Assembly: GCA_049510975.1 (NCBI GenBank)
Contig: JBEKYM010000029.1
Location: forward strand, 11,107 to 75,106
Reading direction: 5' to 3'
DNA: 64,000 nt
Origin: JAKACA01 sp049510975
GTDB lineage: Bacteria; Actinomycetota; Acidimicrobiia; Acidimicrobiales; Bog-793
The translations under genes and the position numbers were made by a program. A model generated the notes under the pieces. It did no database searches. It had not been told where the DNA came from and saw nothing but the letters and a program-made list of their open reading frames with translations. Within the stretch, counting starts at the first letter, position 1, and every line of letters starts with the position of its first letter. Positions 49,674 through 57,812 of this stretch are shown piece by piece.

Positions 49674-50282
49674 ATGTCCGCGTACCTCCACCAGATGGGC
49701 CTAGCTGTTCACGGGCTCATACTGGCTTCAACATCGTCAAAGTCGACGGCCAAGACAAGCAGCTCGTCGCTCTCGCTGCTGCTCCTCGTCGGCTTCGGAC
49801 TGGTGCTCTACCTCCTCGTGCTCCGACCCCGCAGCCAGCGCATGCGAAAGGCCCAAGCGCAGAAGAGCGCCGCCGGCATCGGCGACGAGGTCATGCTCAC
49901 CTCGGGCATCATCGGCCGAGTCACGAGCATCGAAGGTGACCGTGCGACCGTCGAGATCGCTCCCGAGATCGAAGTCGAAGTCGTCCGCCGGGCGATCAGC
50001 CAGGTACTCAACCCGGCTCTCGAGGACGTCGACCTCGAGGTTCCGCCCGATCCGGGCAGCGAGGAGTACCTGCACGACCACGAGCACGACGACGACGAGC
50101 AGGACGACGACGAGCAGGACGACGACGGGAACGAGCAGGACGACTACGACGAGGACGACGACAGCCAGGATGACGAGCCGGCCGAGGACGACTCCCCGTC
50201 GGACAATGCCACCCACCCGCCCTCGGTAGCCGGTCCCGGGCAGTCCCTCGACCTCGGCTCGGAAGGAACGAAGCGTAAATGA
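49674..50282 (+). CDS. yajC: YajC, preprotein translocase accessory subunit, with long acidic tail
   Basis: A 202-residue protein. The normal YajC core is residues 20-110: one membrane helix (SLSLLLLVGFGLVLYLLVLR), then GDEVMLTSGIIGRVTSI and a short beta domain. The last 80 residues are an Asp/Glu-rich tail with EQDDD repeats, absent from ordinary YajC of about 110 residues. ATG at 49674 follows CAGGGAG. It overlaps secD by four bases, and YajC-SecD-SecF act as one complex in protein export. Confidence 0.93.
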   Translation: MSAYLHQMGLAVHGLILASTSSKSTAKTSSSSLSLLLLVGFGLVLYLLVLRPRSQRMRKAQAQKSAAGIGDEVMLTSGIIGRVTSIEGDRATVEIAPEIEVEVVRRAISQVLNPALEDVDLEVPPDPGSEEYLHDHEHDDDEQDDDEQDDDGNEQDDYDEDDDSQDDEPAEDDSPSDNATHPPSVAGPGQSLDLGSEGTKRK

Positions 50283-51808
50283 GGCGCTCTCTGCTGACGA
50301 GCGTGATTCTCACCTTGCTCGTGTGCTTCGGGGCCTTCGCCGGCGTGCTCGCCGCCCATTGGCGGCCTGTCCTCGGCCTCGACCTCCGCGGCGGACTGTC
50401 GGTCACTTACGCTCCAAAGCCCCTCCCCGGCCAGAAGGTCACGAACGCCGAGCTGGAGGACGCCGTGCAGGTCATGAGCGACCGTGTCAACGCCCTCGGC
50501 GTCAGCCAGCCGAACATCTCCACCCAGGGCGGCAACGTCGTCGTGCAGCTGCCTGGGGTGAAGAACGCCAGTGAGATCCTGAAGATCGTCGGAACGACGG
50601 CGCAGCTGTTCTTCCGCCCAGTGCTCGGGGGAGCGCCCGACTACACGGCGCCGTCCAAGAAGACGACTCCCCACCCGAAGTACCAGATCCCGCCGACGCC
50701 GACCGGTGCCTACGCCTGGACGGCGCAGTACGACTCCGGCAGCGGGAGCAGCATGACCCTCAACGTGCCTGCGGCCAACATCGAGGACCCGATCTACGCC
50801 ACGTACCAGACGACCCCGTCCGACGACGACCCGCTCTACGAGCACGACAACATCATCTTGAACGGCGGCACCAACTGCAATGGCGCCCTCCGCTGTGTGC
50901 TCGGACCGACCTACGCCACCGGCGTGATCATCAAGAGCGCGTACGCCTCGGACACCTCGAGCGGTTGGATCGTGAACTTCACGCTTACGGGCTCTGGCAG
51001 CCCGATCTTCAATGCCATGGCGAAGAAGTACTACGGGACGCTCGTCGCCAACGACCTCGACGGCGTCATCGTGTCGGCTCCGCTCATCCAGTCGACGAGC
51101 TTCAACGGCTCGGGTCAGATCAGCGGTGGGAACTTCGACTCGGCGAGCACGAACAAGCTGGCGCTCGAACTGAACTACGGGGCCCTGCCGATCGCGCTCA
51201 AGCCGCTCACGTCGCAAATCGTCTCCGCCTCCCTCGGTGCGGCCTCCCTGCACGCCGGACTGCTGGCCGGCCTGCTCGGGCTGTTGCTCGTCATGGGCTA
51301 CACGATCTTCTACTACCGCGCACTCGGAGTGGTCGTGGTCCTCGGCCTGCTCTCGACCGCCGGTCTCGTCTATGCCATCATCGCCACCCTCGGCCACAAA
51401 GAGGGTCTCACGCTGGACTTGTCCGGGATCACGGGCTTGATCGTGTCCGTCGGGATCACCGTTGACTCCTATGTCGTGTATTTCGAGCGATTAAAGGACG
51501 AAGTGCGTGCCGGGCGATCGATCCGATCGTCGGTGGACAAGGGGTTCCGGAGCGCCTACCGCACCATCTTGTCGGCCGACGCAGTGTCGTTCATCGGTGC
51601 CGCCGTCCTCTACCTCCTCTCCATCGGCGCCGTGAAGGGCTTTGCCCTCATGCTGGGCATCTCCACGCTGCTCGACGTCGTCACCGCCTACACCTTCACG
51701 CGGCCACTCGTCATTCTGCTCGGTCGCAACCGGATGTTCACCGAGGCCCGCGGCCTTGGCGTGGCTCGCGGCCTGGCCGCCGGCCCGGCGACGGAGGCAG
51801 CGGCGTGA
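50279..51808 (+). CDS. secD: Protein-export membrane protein SecD
   Basis: A 509-residue RND-type protein that pulls exported proteins outward using the proton gradient. One N-terminal helix is followed by the external P1 domain (DLRGGLSVTYAP, VNALGVSQPNI) and five C-terminal helices with GLIVSVGITVDSYVVYFERL, the conserved functional site. Length is normal for actinobacterial SecD. Coupled by ATGA to yajC and by GTGA to secF. Confidence 0.95.
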   Translation: MRRSLLTSVILTLLVCFGAFAGVLAAHWRPVLGLDLRGGLSVTYAPKPLPGQKVTNAELEDAVQVMSDRVNALGVSQPNISTQGGNVVVQLPGVKNASEILKIVGTTAQLFFRPVLGGAPDYTAPSKKTTPHPKYQIPPTPTGAYAWTAQYDSGSGSSMTLNVPAANIEDPIYATYQTTPSDDDPLYEHDNIILNGGTNCNGALRCVLGPTYATGVIIKSAYASDTSSGWIVNFTLTGSGSPIFNAMAKKYYGTLVANDLDGVIVSAPLIQSTSFNGSGQISGGNFDSASTNKLALELNYGALPIALKPLTSQIVSASLGAASLHAGLLAGLLGLLLVMGYTIFYYRALGVVVVLGLLSTAGLVYAIIATLGHKEGLTLDLSGITGLIVSVGITVDSYVVYFERLKDEVRAGRSIRSSVDKGFRSAYRTILSADAVSFIGAAVLYLLSIGAVKGFALMLGISTLLDVVTAYTFTRPLVILLGRNRMFTEARGLGVARGLAAGPATEAAA

Positions 51809-53196
51809 GCACCGGAACCGACACGGTCGCCGCGACCGGGACGAAAGGTTCAGGCCGCTTCCACCGCCTGTATTACGGCCAGACGAAGTTCGATTTCGTT
51901 CGGCGCCGCCGTCTCTGGTTTGCCATCTCGGGCATCATCATCCTGGCGGGCGTGGTGTCGCTGGCCACGCGGGGCCTCAACTACGACATCGAGTTCGTCG
52001 GGGGAACTTCCTGGACCGTGGCCGACCACAACGGCACGACGGTCACTCAGGCGCAGTCGGTCGTCGCCAACGCCGGGCTGGCCCACGCCACGGTCACGCT
52101 GCTCGGCACCGGTCACAACACCCAGATCGAGGTGGAGGCCAAGCTCACCAACGGCGGCGGCGGGGCGGTCAGCACGGGCCTGCAGGCCAAGGTGACGGCG
52201 GCGCTCGCCAAGCTCACGGGCACGTCCGCCGGCTCGGTCTCGGTGGAGGCGGTCGGGCCGACATGGGGCAGCCAGGTCACGCACAAGGCGGTCGAAGCCC
52301 TCATCGTCTTCCTCATCATGATCTCGGTGTACATCTCGATCTTCTTCGAGTGGAAGATGGCGCTCGCCGCCATCATCGCCGTCGCCCACGACATCCTCGT
52401 GACGGTCGGGATCTACTCGTTGACGTTCTTCCTCGTCACCCCGGACACCGTCGTGGCGTTTCTCACCATTCTCGGCTATTCGCTCTACGACACGATCGTG
52501 GTATTCGACCGGATACGCGACAACACCAAGGGGCTCGGGGCAACGGGAAAGCTGACGTTCACCGATGTCGTGAACCTGTCGATGAACCAGACGTTGGCTC
52601 GGTCGATCAACACGTCGCTCGTGGCCATCTTGCCGATCCTCGCCGTGCTCATCCTTGGCGCCGACATCCTCGGAGCGACGACGCTGCAGTACTTCGGGCT
52701 CGCTCTCCTCATCGGCCTCACGAGCGGGGCGTACTCCTCGATCTTCATCGCGTCGCCCCTTGTGGCCATGCTGAAGGAGCTCGAGCCGCGCTACGTCGCC
52801 ATCCGCCAGAAGCTGGAGGCGCGCAACAACGCCATCCAGTTGCTCACGCCGGCGATGGTGGCCGGCGGGTACCTCGACGAGCGTGAGGATCGCGGAACTT
52901 CGAGGCGCCAGAAGAAGGGTCGGGCGGCTCCCATGCAAAGCGGCCCCATCCGTCCCCGAGGTGCTCAACGAGCACTGGAGCCGGTGCAGCCGATCAGCGG
53001 CGCCGACGGCGATTTTGACGAATTCGACGACGTGCAGGACGACCCCGGCGCCCCCGCGCCCGTCCGGCCGGCTGCCGGCGGGCGCGCGAGCGCACCCCGG
53101 CCGGCCAGCGCCCGGCCCAACGGCTCGCGTCCTCGGGCGCCGTCGCAGGCGAACCGCCAGGCGCCTCCCCGTCCGCGCAAGAAGAAGAAGCGGTAG
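51805..53196 (+). CDS. secF: Protein-export membrane protein SecF with basic tail
   Basis: A 463-residue partner of SecD with six membrane helices and the SecF signature YDIEFVGGTSW and LGYSLYDTIVVFDRIRDNTK. After the last helix comes a C-terminal tail of about 120 residues, Pro/Arg/Ala-rich and ending PRKKKKR. The tail is strongly basic at its end and includes an acidic patch (DFDEFDDVQDD). Such a tail is not needed for SecF function in other bacteria. Confidence 0.95.
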   Translation: MSTGTDTVAATGTKGSGRFHRLYYGQTKFDFVRRRRLWFAISGIIILAGVVSLATRGLNYDIEFVGGTSWTVADHNGTTVTQAQSVVANAGLAHATVTLLGTGHNTQIEVEAKLTNGGGGAVSTGLQAKVTAALAKLTGTSAGSVSVEAVGPTWGSQVTHKAVEALIVFLIMISVYISIFFEWKMALAAIIAVAHDILVTVGIYSLTFFLVTPDTVVAFLTILGYSLYDTIVVFDRIRDNTKGLGATGKLTFTDVVNLSMNQTLARSINTSLVAILPILAVLILGADILGATTLQYFGLALLIGLTSGAYSSIFIASPLVAMLKELEPRYVAIRQKLEARNNAIQLLTPAMVAGGYLDEREDRGTSRRQKKGRAAPMQSGPIRPRGAQRALEPVQPISGADGDFDEFDDVQDDPGAPAPVRPAAGGRASAPRPASARPNGSRPRAPSQANRQAPPRPRKKKKR

Positions 53197-53251
53197 CCCG
53201 CAGGCTGGTCCGTCCACGCCGGCGTCATCGGTGCACGCTCCGGACGACCCC

Positions 53252-53257
53252 TAGGCT
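53252..53257 (+). promoter_or_regulatory. Putative -10 box (TAGGCT) before serS
   Basis: TAGGCT is eight bases before the ATG at 53266; no Shine-Dalgarno. Spacing is at the long end of the leaderless pattern. Confidence 0.4.
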
Positions 53258-53265
53258 GGGCAGCC

Positions 53266-54507
53266 ATGATCGACATTCGGCTCGCCCGCGAGGAACCCGA
53301 CGCGCTCCGACGCGCTCTTGCCCGCAAGGGCGCGGCCGAACTGTTCGACGAACTGATCCGGCTCGACTCGAGCTGGCGGGCACTGACGTCGCGGGTGGAC
53401 GAGCTCCGAGCCCGCACTCGCCCGAAGGGGCGGCCGTCGCCCGAGGAGCTGGCGGCCCTCCAGCAGGTGAAAGAGGAGCTGCGGGCGGCTGAGGCCGAGC
53501 TCGCCGAGCTGGACGCGCAGCGATCGGATCTGCTCACGCGGATCCCGAACCCGCCGGCCGGCGACATCCCTGACGGCAGCAGCGACGAGGACGCCGCCGA
53601 GCTCCGCCGAGTCGGTACGCCACCGGCGTTCGCTTTCGAGGCGCGTGACCATGTGGAGCTCGGGGGTTTCGAGCTGGATCGTGGCGCGAGGCTGTCGGGT
53701 TCGCGCTTTGCCTACCGGCGCGGTGCCGCCGCGCTGCTCGAGCTGGCGATGTACAGGTATGCGCTCGATCAGCTCGTCGGCATGGGCTTCGAGGTGTTGC
53801 TGCCGCCGGTGCTCGTGCGTGAGGAGGCGATGTACGGCACCGGGTTCCTGCCGACCGAGGAGGCCAACCTCTACCGGCTCGACTCCGACGAGCTCTATCT
53901 CACCGGAACCTCCGAGGTCGCCCTCGCCGCCTTCCACCAGGGTGAGACCCTCGAGGAGGAGCAGCTGCCGGCTCGTTACGCCGGCTACTCGACGTGCTTT
54001 CGCCGTGAGGCCGGCGCTGCGGGCCGGGACACCCGGGGCGTGTTCCGCGTGCACCAGTTCGACAAGGTCGAGATGTTCGTCTACAGCACCCCGGAGGCGT
54101 CACCGGACGAGCACGAGCGACTCCTCGGTATCGAGGAAGAGCTGGTCTCGGGTCTGGGGCTGGCGTACCGGGTCGTCTGCACGGCCGCCGGCGACCTCGG
54201 CCCGTCGGCTGCCAAGAAATACGACATCGAGGCATGGATCCCGAGCCAGGGGCGCTACCGCGAGATCACGTCCTGTTCGAACACCACCGACTACCAGGCG
54301 CGCCGACTGAACATCCGTTACCGCGACAGCGAGCGCCAGCTCCGGGTCGTGCACACGCTGAACGGCACGGCGATGACCGCACGCTGGCTGATCGCCCTCA
54401 TGGAGACCTATCAGGACTCCGGCGGCGAGGTGGCGGTCCCGGAGATCCTCTTTGCGCACGGGGCGCCCCACCGGCTGCCGGCGGCGGCTTCCTCCAACGA
54501 CCTCTAG
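53266..54507 (+). CDS. serS: Seryl-tRNA synthetase
   Basis: A 413-residue class-II synthetase. The N-terminal antiparallel coiled-coil arm (residues 30-100) reads the long variable arm of tRNA-Ser. The catalytic core has the motif-2 region FRREAGAAGRDTRGVFRVHQ and the motif-3 segment ending with NGTAMTARWLIALMETYQ. The stop lies next to a 17-bp tandem repeat shared with the convergent thiD end. Confidence 0.96.
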   Translation: MIDIRLAREEPDALRRALARKGAAELFDELIRLDSSWRALTSRVDELRARTRPKGRPSPEELAALQQVKEELRAAEAELAELDAQRSDLLTRIPNPPAGDIPDGSSDEDAAELRRVGTPPAFAFEARDHVELGGFELDRGARLSGSRFAYRRGAAALLELAMYRYALDQLVGMGFEVLLPPVLVREEAMYGTGFLPTEEANLYRLDSDELYLTGTSEVALAAFHQGETLEEEQLPARYAGYSTCFRREAGAAGRDTRGVFRVHQFDKVEMFVYSTPEASPDEHERLLGIEEELVSGLGLAYRVVCTAAGDLGPSAAKKYDIEAWIPSQGRYREITSCSNTTDYQARRLNIRYRDSERQLRVVHTLNGTAMTARWLIALMETYQDSGGEVAVPEILFAHGAPHRLPAAASSNDL

Positions 54508-54508
54508 G

Positions 54509-54572
54509 CCGGCGCCGCTCCTAACCCGGCGCCGCTCCTAACCCGGCGCCGCTCCTAACCCAGCGCCGCTCC
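54509..54572. repeat. 17-bp tandem repeat, 3.8 copies
   Basis: The unit CCGGCGCCGCTCCTAAC occurs three times exactly (54509-54525, 54526-54542, 54543-54559) and once in part with one mismatch (54560-54572). Each exact copy contains GGCGCC and, read on the minus strand, a TAG; the thiD stop at 54555-54557 lies in the third copy. It fills the gap between convergent serS and thiD. Confidence 0.85.
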
Positions 54573-55385
54573 GAAGTGGTCGATGGGCCCGTGGCCGCCG
54601 CCGAGCTCCCAGCCGGCCGCCAGCACGATGGCGCGGTGCACGAAGGCTTTGGCGTTCAGCGCCGCCTGGAGCGGTCCTAACCCGAGGGCGAGGTTGGCGG
54701 CGATGGCGGCGGCAAAGCTGCAGCCGGTGCCGTGCACATTTCCCGTCGACACCCACGGGGAGCGCAGCAGGGTGACGGCGTGCCCGTCGAAGGCGACGTC
54801 GATGGCCTCGGAGTCGATCCGCAGGTGACCCCCCTTGACGACGGCGAGATCCGGCCCGAGGGCCTGCAGCTCCCGGGCCGCCTCCTCCATCGCCTCGAGG
54901 TCGTTCAAGGGCCGCCCGACGAGCAGTGAAGCCTCGAGGAGGTTCGGCGTGACCACGGTCGCTCCAGCGACGAGCTCGAGATAGGCGTCGCGCACGGCGT
55001 GGCCTTCGAAGAGTGGGTCGCCCGAGGAGGCGACGAGGACGGGGTCGACGACGAGGGGCGGCAGCGAACCGTCGTGGATCTTTGCGATGACGGACTTCAC
55101 GATGTCACTCGTGGCGAGCATGCCCGTCTTGGCGGCTGCGGGGTGCAGATCGCTCATCACCGACTCGATCTGAGCGACGACCATGGCCGCCGGCAGGGTT
55201 TGCACCAGCTGCACACCGAGGGTGTTCTGTGCGGTCACGGCGGTGATCGCCAGCGTACCCATGACGCCGTGAGCGGCAAAGGTGCGCAAGTCGGCGGCGA
55301 TGCCGGCGCCGCCGCCCGAGTCGCTGCCGGCGATCGTGAGCGCGACCGGAGGCGTGCCCCGTCCGGGCAGGACGGCGGAGATCAT
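54555..55385 (-). CDS. thiD: Hydroxymethylpyrimidine (phospho)kinase ThiD
   Basis: A 276-residue ribokinase-fold enzyme that phosphorylates HMP and HMP-P for thiamine synthesis. It begins with the usual ALTIAGSDSGGGAGIAADL, has PLVVDPVLVASSGD, and the anion hole GTGCSFAAAIAANLALG with the conserved Cys. Its last codons and stop fall in the 17-bp tandem repeat, so copy-number change could alter its C-terminus. The ATG overlaps thiG by four bases. Confidence 0.93.
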   Translation of the reverse strand: MISAVLPGRGTPPVALTIAGSDSGGGAGIAADLRTFAAHGVMGTLAITAVTAQNTLGVQLVQTLPAAMVVAQIESVMSDLHPAAAKTGMLATSDIVKSVIAKIHDGSLPPLVVDPVLVASSGDPLFEGHAVRDAYLELVAGATVVTPNLLEASLLVGRPLNDLEAMEEAARELQALGPDLAVVKGGHLRIDSEAIDVAFDGHAVTLLRSPWVSTGNVHGTGCSFAAAIAANLALGLGPLQAALNAKAFVHRAIVLAAGWELGGGHGPIDHFGAALG

Positions 55386-56236
55386 CCTCGGCCCCCGCTC
55401 GGTGACAGCTGCTCGGGCACGGGCAGCGGCGAGCTGTCGAGGACGAGCTCGGCCATGCTGTCGAAGGAGCTGGAGGCTTCAGCGTGGTACCGGCGCGGGA
55501 TCGGGCCGGCAGTCCGGGCGGCGTGCCCTGCCTCGACGGCAAGCGCCATCGCCCTCGCCATCACTTCGGGCGCCCTGCACCGGGTGATGGCGGACGCCAC
55601 CATGACGCCGTCGCAGCCGAGCTCCATCGCAAGGGCGGCATCGGAGGCAGTCCCGATACCGGCATCGAGGACGACGGGCACGCCGGCGCCTTCGGTGATC
55701 ATGGCGATCGCATGCGGGTTGCGGATCCCGAGGCCCGACCCGATCGGAGCTCCTGCGGGCATGACTGCTGCGCAGCCGAGGTGCTCGAGGCGTCGCGCCA
55801 GCACCGGGTCGTCGTTGGTGTACGGCAGCACGACAAAGCCATCCGCCACCAGCTGCTCCGCCGCCCTCAACAGCTCGCTCCCGTCCGGCAGGAGCGTGAT
55901 CTCGTCGCCGATGACCTCGAGTTTGACCCAATCCGTCTCGAGCGCCTCACGTGCGAGCTTGGCCGTGAGGACAGCGTCGGCAGCCGTGAAGCAACCGGCC
56001 GTGTTGGGCAGGACGCGGACGCCGAGCCGGGCGAGCACGTCGAGGAGAGAACCCGGGGCATTCGGATCGACGCGACGTATGGCGACGGTCACGAGCGACG
56101 TGCCCGAGGCGGCGATGGCCCGCTCGAGCACCGCCAGGCTGGGAATGCCGCCGCTGCCGAGGATGAGGCGGGATCCGAGGGTCTCGCCGGCGATGACGAG
56201 CTGGTCAGGCGACGACAACGGCGACGACGACGACAA
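55382..56236 (-). CDS. thiG: Thiazole synthase ThiG
   Basis: A 284-residue TIM-barrel enzyme that builds the thiazole phosphate from DXP, glycine-derived imine and ThiS thiocarboxylate. The Schiff-base Lys is in WVKLEVIGDE; GSGLGIRNP and VVLDAGIGTASDAALAMELG are family marks. The start is a TTG at 56236, ten bases after GGAGG; no ATG or GTG is available before the conserved LVIAGETLGSRLILGSG. The N-terminal residues are encoded by repeated CGTCG triplets. Confidence 0.92.
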   Translation of the reverse strand: MSSSSPLSSPDQLVIAGETLGSRLILGSGGIPSLAVLERAIAASGTSLVTVAIRRVDPNAPGSLLDVLARLGVRVLPNTAGCFTAADAVLTAKLAREALETDWVKLEVIGDEITLLPDGSELLRAAEQLVADGFVVLPYTNDDPVLARRLEHLGCAAVMPAGAPIGSGLGIRNPHAIAMITEGAGVPVVLDAGIGTASDAALAMELGCDGVMVASAITRCRAPEVMARAMALAVEAGHAARTAGPIPRRYHAEASSSFDSMAELVLDSSPLPVPEQLSPSGGRG

Positions 56237-56242
56237 CGGCGA

Positions 56243-56455
56243 TCAGCCTCCCTGGGCGGCGGTGAGCACTTCGACGCGGTCACCAGAGGAGAGGGCGGTG
56301 CGTTCCCAGGCGCTGCGAGGCACGACGTCTCCATTGAGGGCGACGGCGATCCCACGCCGGCTCGGCGCGACGAGGGCAACCACGTCCGCGACGGTAGTGC
56401 CGGACGGCAGGTCGTGCGGCTCGCCGTTGACGAGGAGCAATGAAGCGTCGCTCAC
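56243..56455 (-). CDS. thiS: Sulfur-carrier protein ThiS
   Basis: A 70-residue ubiquitin-like protein ending in the essential Gly-Gly (TAAQGG) that is adenylated and thiocarboxylated. It starts LLLVNGEPHDLP and has the family GIAVALNGDVVPRSAW. GTG at 56455 overlaps the thiO stop by four bases. Confidence 0.92.
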   Translation of the reverse strand: MSDASLLLVNGEPHDLPSGTTVADVVALVAPSRRGIAVALNGDVVPRSAWERTALSSGDRVEVLTAAQGG

Positions 56456-57615
56456 ACGGCCGCCGATGCCTGCTGGAACCGCCTCGGGTCGAACGCCATC
56501 GCCCACCCTGGCAGCTCGGCTACGGAGCCGGCGCTGGCGTCGGACATCAGGCCGGCGATGAGCTCGGCGGTGACGGGGGCGAGGAGGATGCCGTTTCGGT
56601 AGTGGCCGGTGGCGATGAGGAGGCCCTCGAGGCCGCCAGGCCCGATCATGGGGGCGTTGTCGGGGGAGCCGGGCCGAAGGCCGGCCGTCGCCTCGACGAA
56701 CTCGGCCTCGAGGAGCATGGGGAGCACTAGCCGGGCATCGCGCATGAGCGAGTAGATCGCCCCGCCGGTCACACGGCGATCGGCCCCCATCTCCTCGACG
56801 GTCGCCCCGCAGACGATCTCCCCATCGGGTCGGACCACGACGTACAGCGAGGTGCCCTGCGAGATGGCCCGCACGGTGTGCCGGGGCACCGGCCATCCGC
56901 TGGGCAGGCGCAGGCGAAGGATCTGGCCCTTCACGGGCCGCACCGGGGGAAGCGCCCGAGCGGGCAGGCCGGGCAAGGCGGCCGACTGCCAGCCGGCGGC
57001 GAGCAGCGTCGTCGAGGCTGCGATGACTTCGCCTCCCTGGCAGCGCGCACCGACGACGCGCTCACCGGCGAGGGTCACCTCGGCCACGGCGTCGGCGACG
57101 AGGCGCACACCGGCCGCCCGGCAGGCTTGCGCGAGAGCCCCGACGACGCGCCGGGGATCGACGTGATGGTCGAGGGGTACGAACAGGCCGCCTCGGATGG
57201 CCGGGGCGAGCAACGGTTCGAGGTCGCGGCACTCGCTCGCCTCCAGCCACGTGCTGCCGAGGCCGAGCTCCTGCTGGAACTCGTACAGCTGGTGGAGAGC
57301 GTCGCGGTCGCCGCCGTCGAAGGCGACGGCCAACGTGCCGTCGTCCCGGTAGGCGACGTCGTGGCCGCTGACGGCTTCGAGCTCGTGGCGAAACGCCGGC
57401 CACGCCGCCGCCGCCCGCCGGTTGAGGCCGAGCAGGCTCTCCTCGCCGAAGTGAGCCTCGGTCACAGCGGCCAGCATGCCGGCGGCCGCCCAGGACGCAC
57501 CGTGCCCCGGCGATGGGTCGAGCAGGACGACTTCAGCGCCTGCCTGGCGCGCCCGCCAGGCCGAGGCGAGTCCGATGACGCCCCCGCCGATGACGAGCAG
57601 ATCACTTTGGCCCAC
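56452..57615 (-). CDS. thiO: Glycine oxidase ThiO
   Basis: A 387-residue FAD-dependent amine oxidase that makes the imine from glycine for thiazole synthesis. The FAD loop LLVIGGGVIGLASAWRAR starts the protein; GRVVVGARC-like strands follow and the C-terminal FAD contact is AGLRPGSPDNAPMIGP plus GHYRNGILLAP. The start is GTG at 57615, preceded by TAGGCT at six bases, so the thiOSGD operon is probably transcribed leaderless. Confidence 0.93.
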   Translation of the reverse strand: MGQSDLLVIGGGVIGLASAWRARQAGAEVVLLDPSPGHGASWAAAGMLAAVTEAHFGEESLLGLNRRAAAAWPAFRHELEAVSGHDVAYRDDGTLAVAFDGGDRDALHQLYEFQQELGLGSTWLEASECRDLEPLLAPAIRGGLFVPLDHHVDPRRVVGALAQACRAAGVRLVADAVAEVTLAGERVVGARCQGGEVIAASTTLLAAGWQSAALPGLPARALPPVRPVKGQILRLRLPSGWPVPRHTVRAISQGTSLYVVVRPDGEIVCGATVEEMGADRRVTGGAIYSLMRDARLVLPMLLEAEFVEATAGLRPGSPDNAPMIGPGGLEGLLIATGHYRNGILLAPVTAELIAGLMSDASAGSVAELPGWAMAFDPRRFQQASAAV

Positions 57616-57621
57616 CGGGCC

Positions 57622-57627
57622 AGCCTA
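57622..57627 (-). promoter_or_regulatory. -10 box (TAGGCT) for the thiOSGD operon
   Basis: On the minus strand TAGGCT is followed by GGCCCG and then the GTG of thiO. No TPP-riboswitch sequence was found in the 197 bases upstream, which a leaderless start would also rule out. Confidence 0.45.
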
Positions 57628-57812
57628 TTGAGGCCCGGACGATGGGCCGCCGCGACGTGAGCTGCTCGAGGTACGACACCCTCGCTCGGTGTCCGCCTGA
57701 ACCGACAAACGGCGGAGCCGTGTAATCTTCAGGGACCCAGCAGGGCCAAGGATGTCCCGGGTGATGACCGGCCAGGTCGAGACGACCGGCCGACCGACCG
57801 AGAAGGGACGCC

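Noticed and set aside
50080..50170. GAC-rich tandem repeats in yajC as a separate repeat element
   Set aside because: They simply encode the acidic EQDDD tail and are described with the gene.
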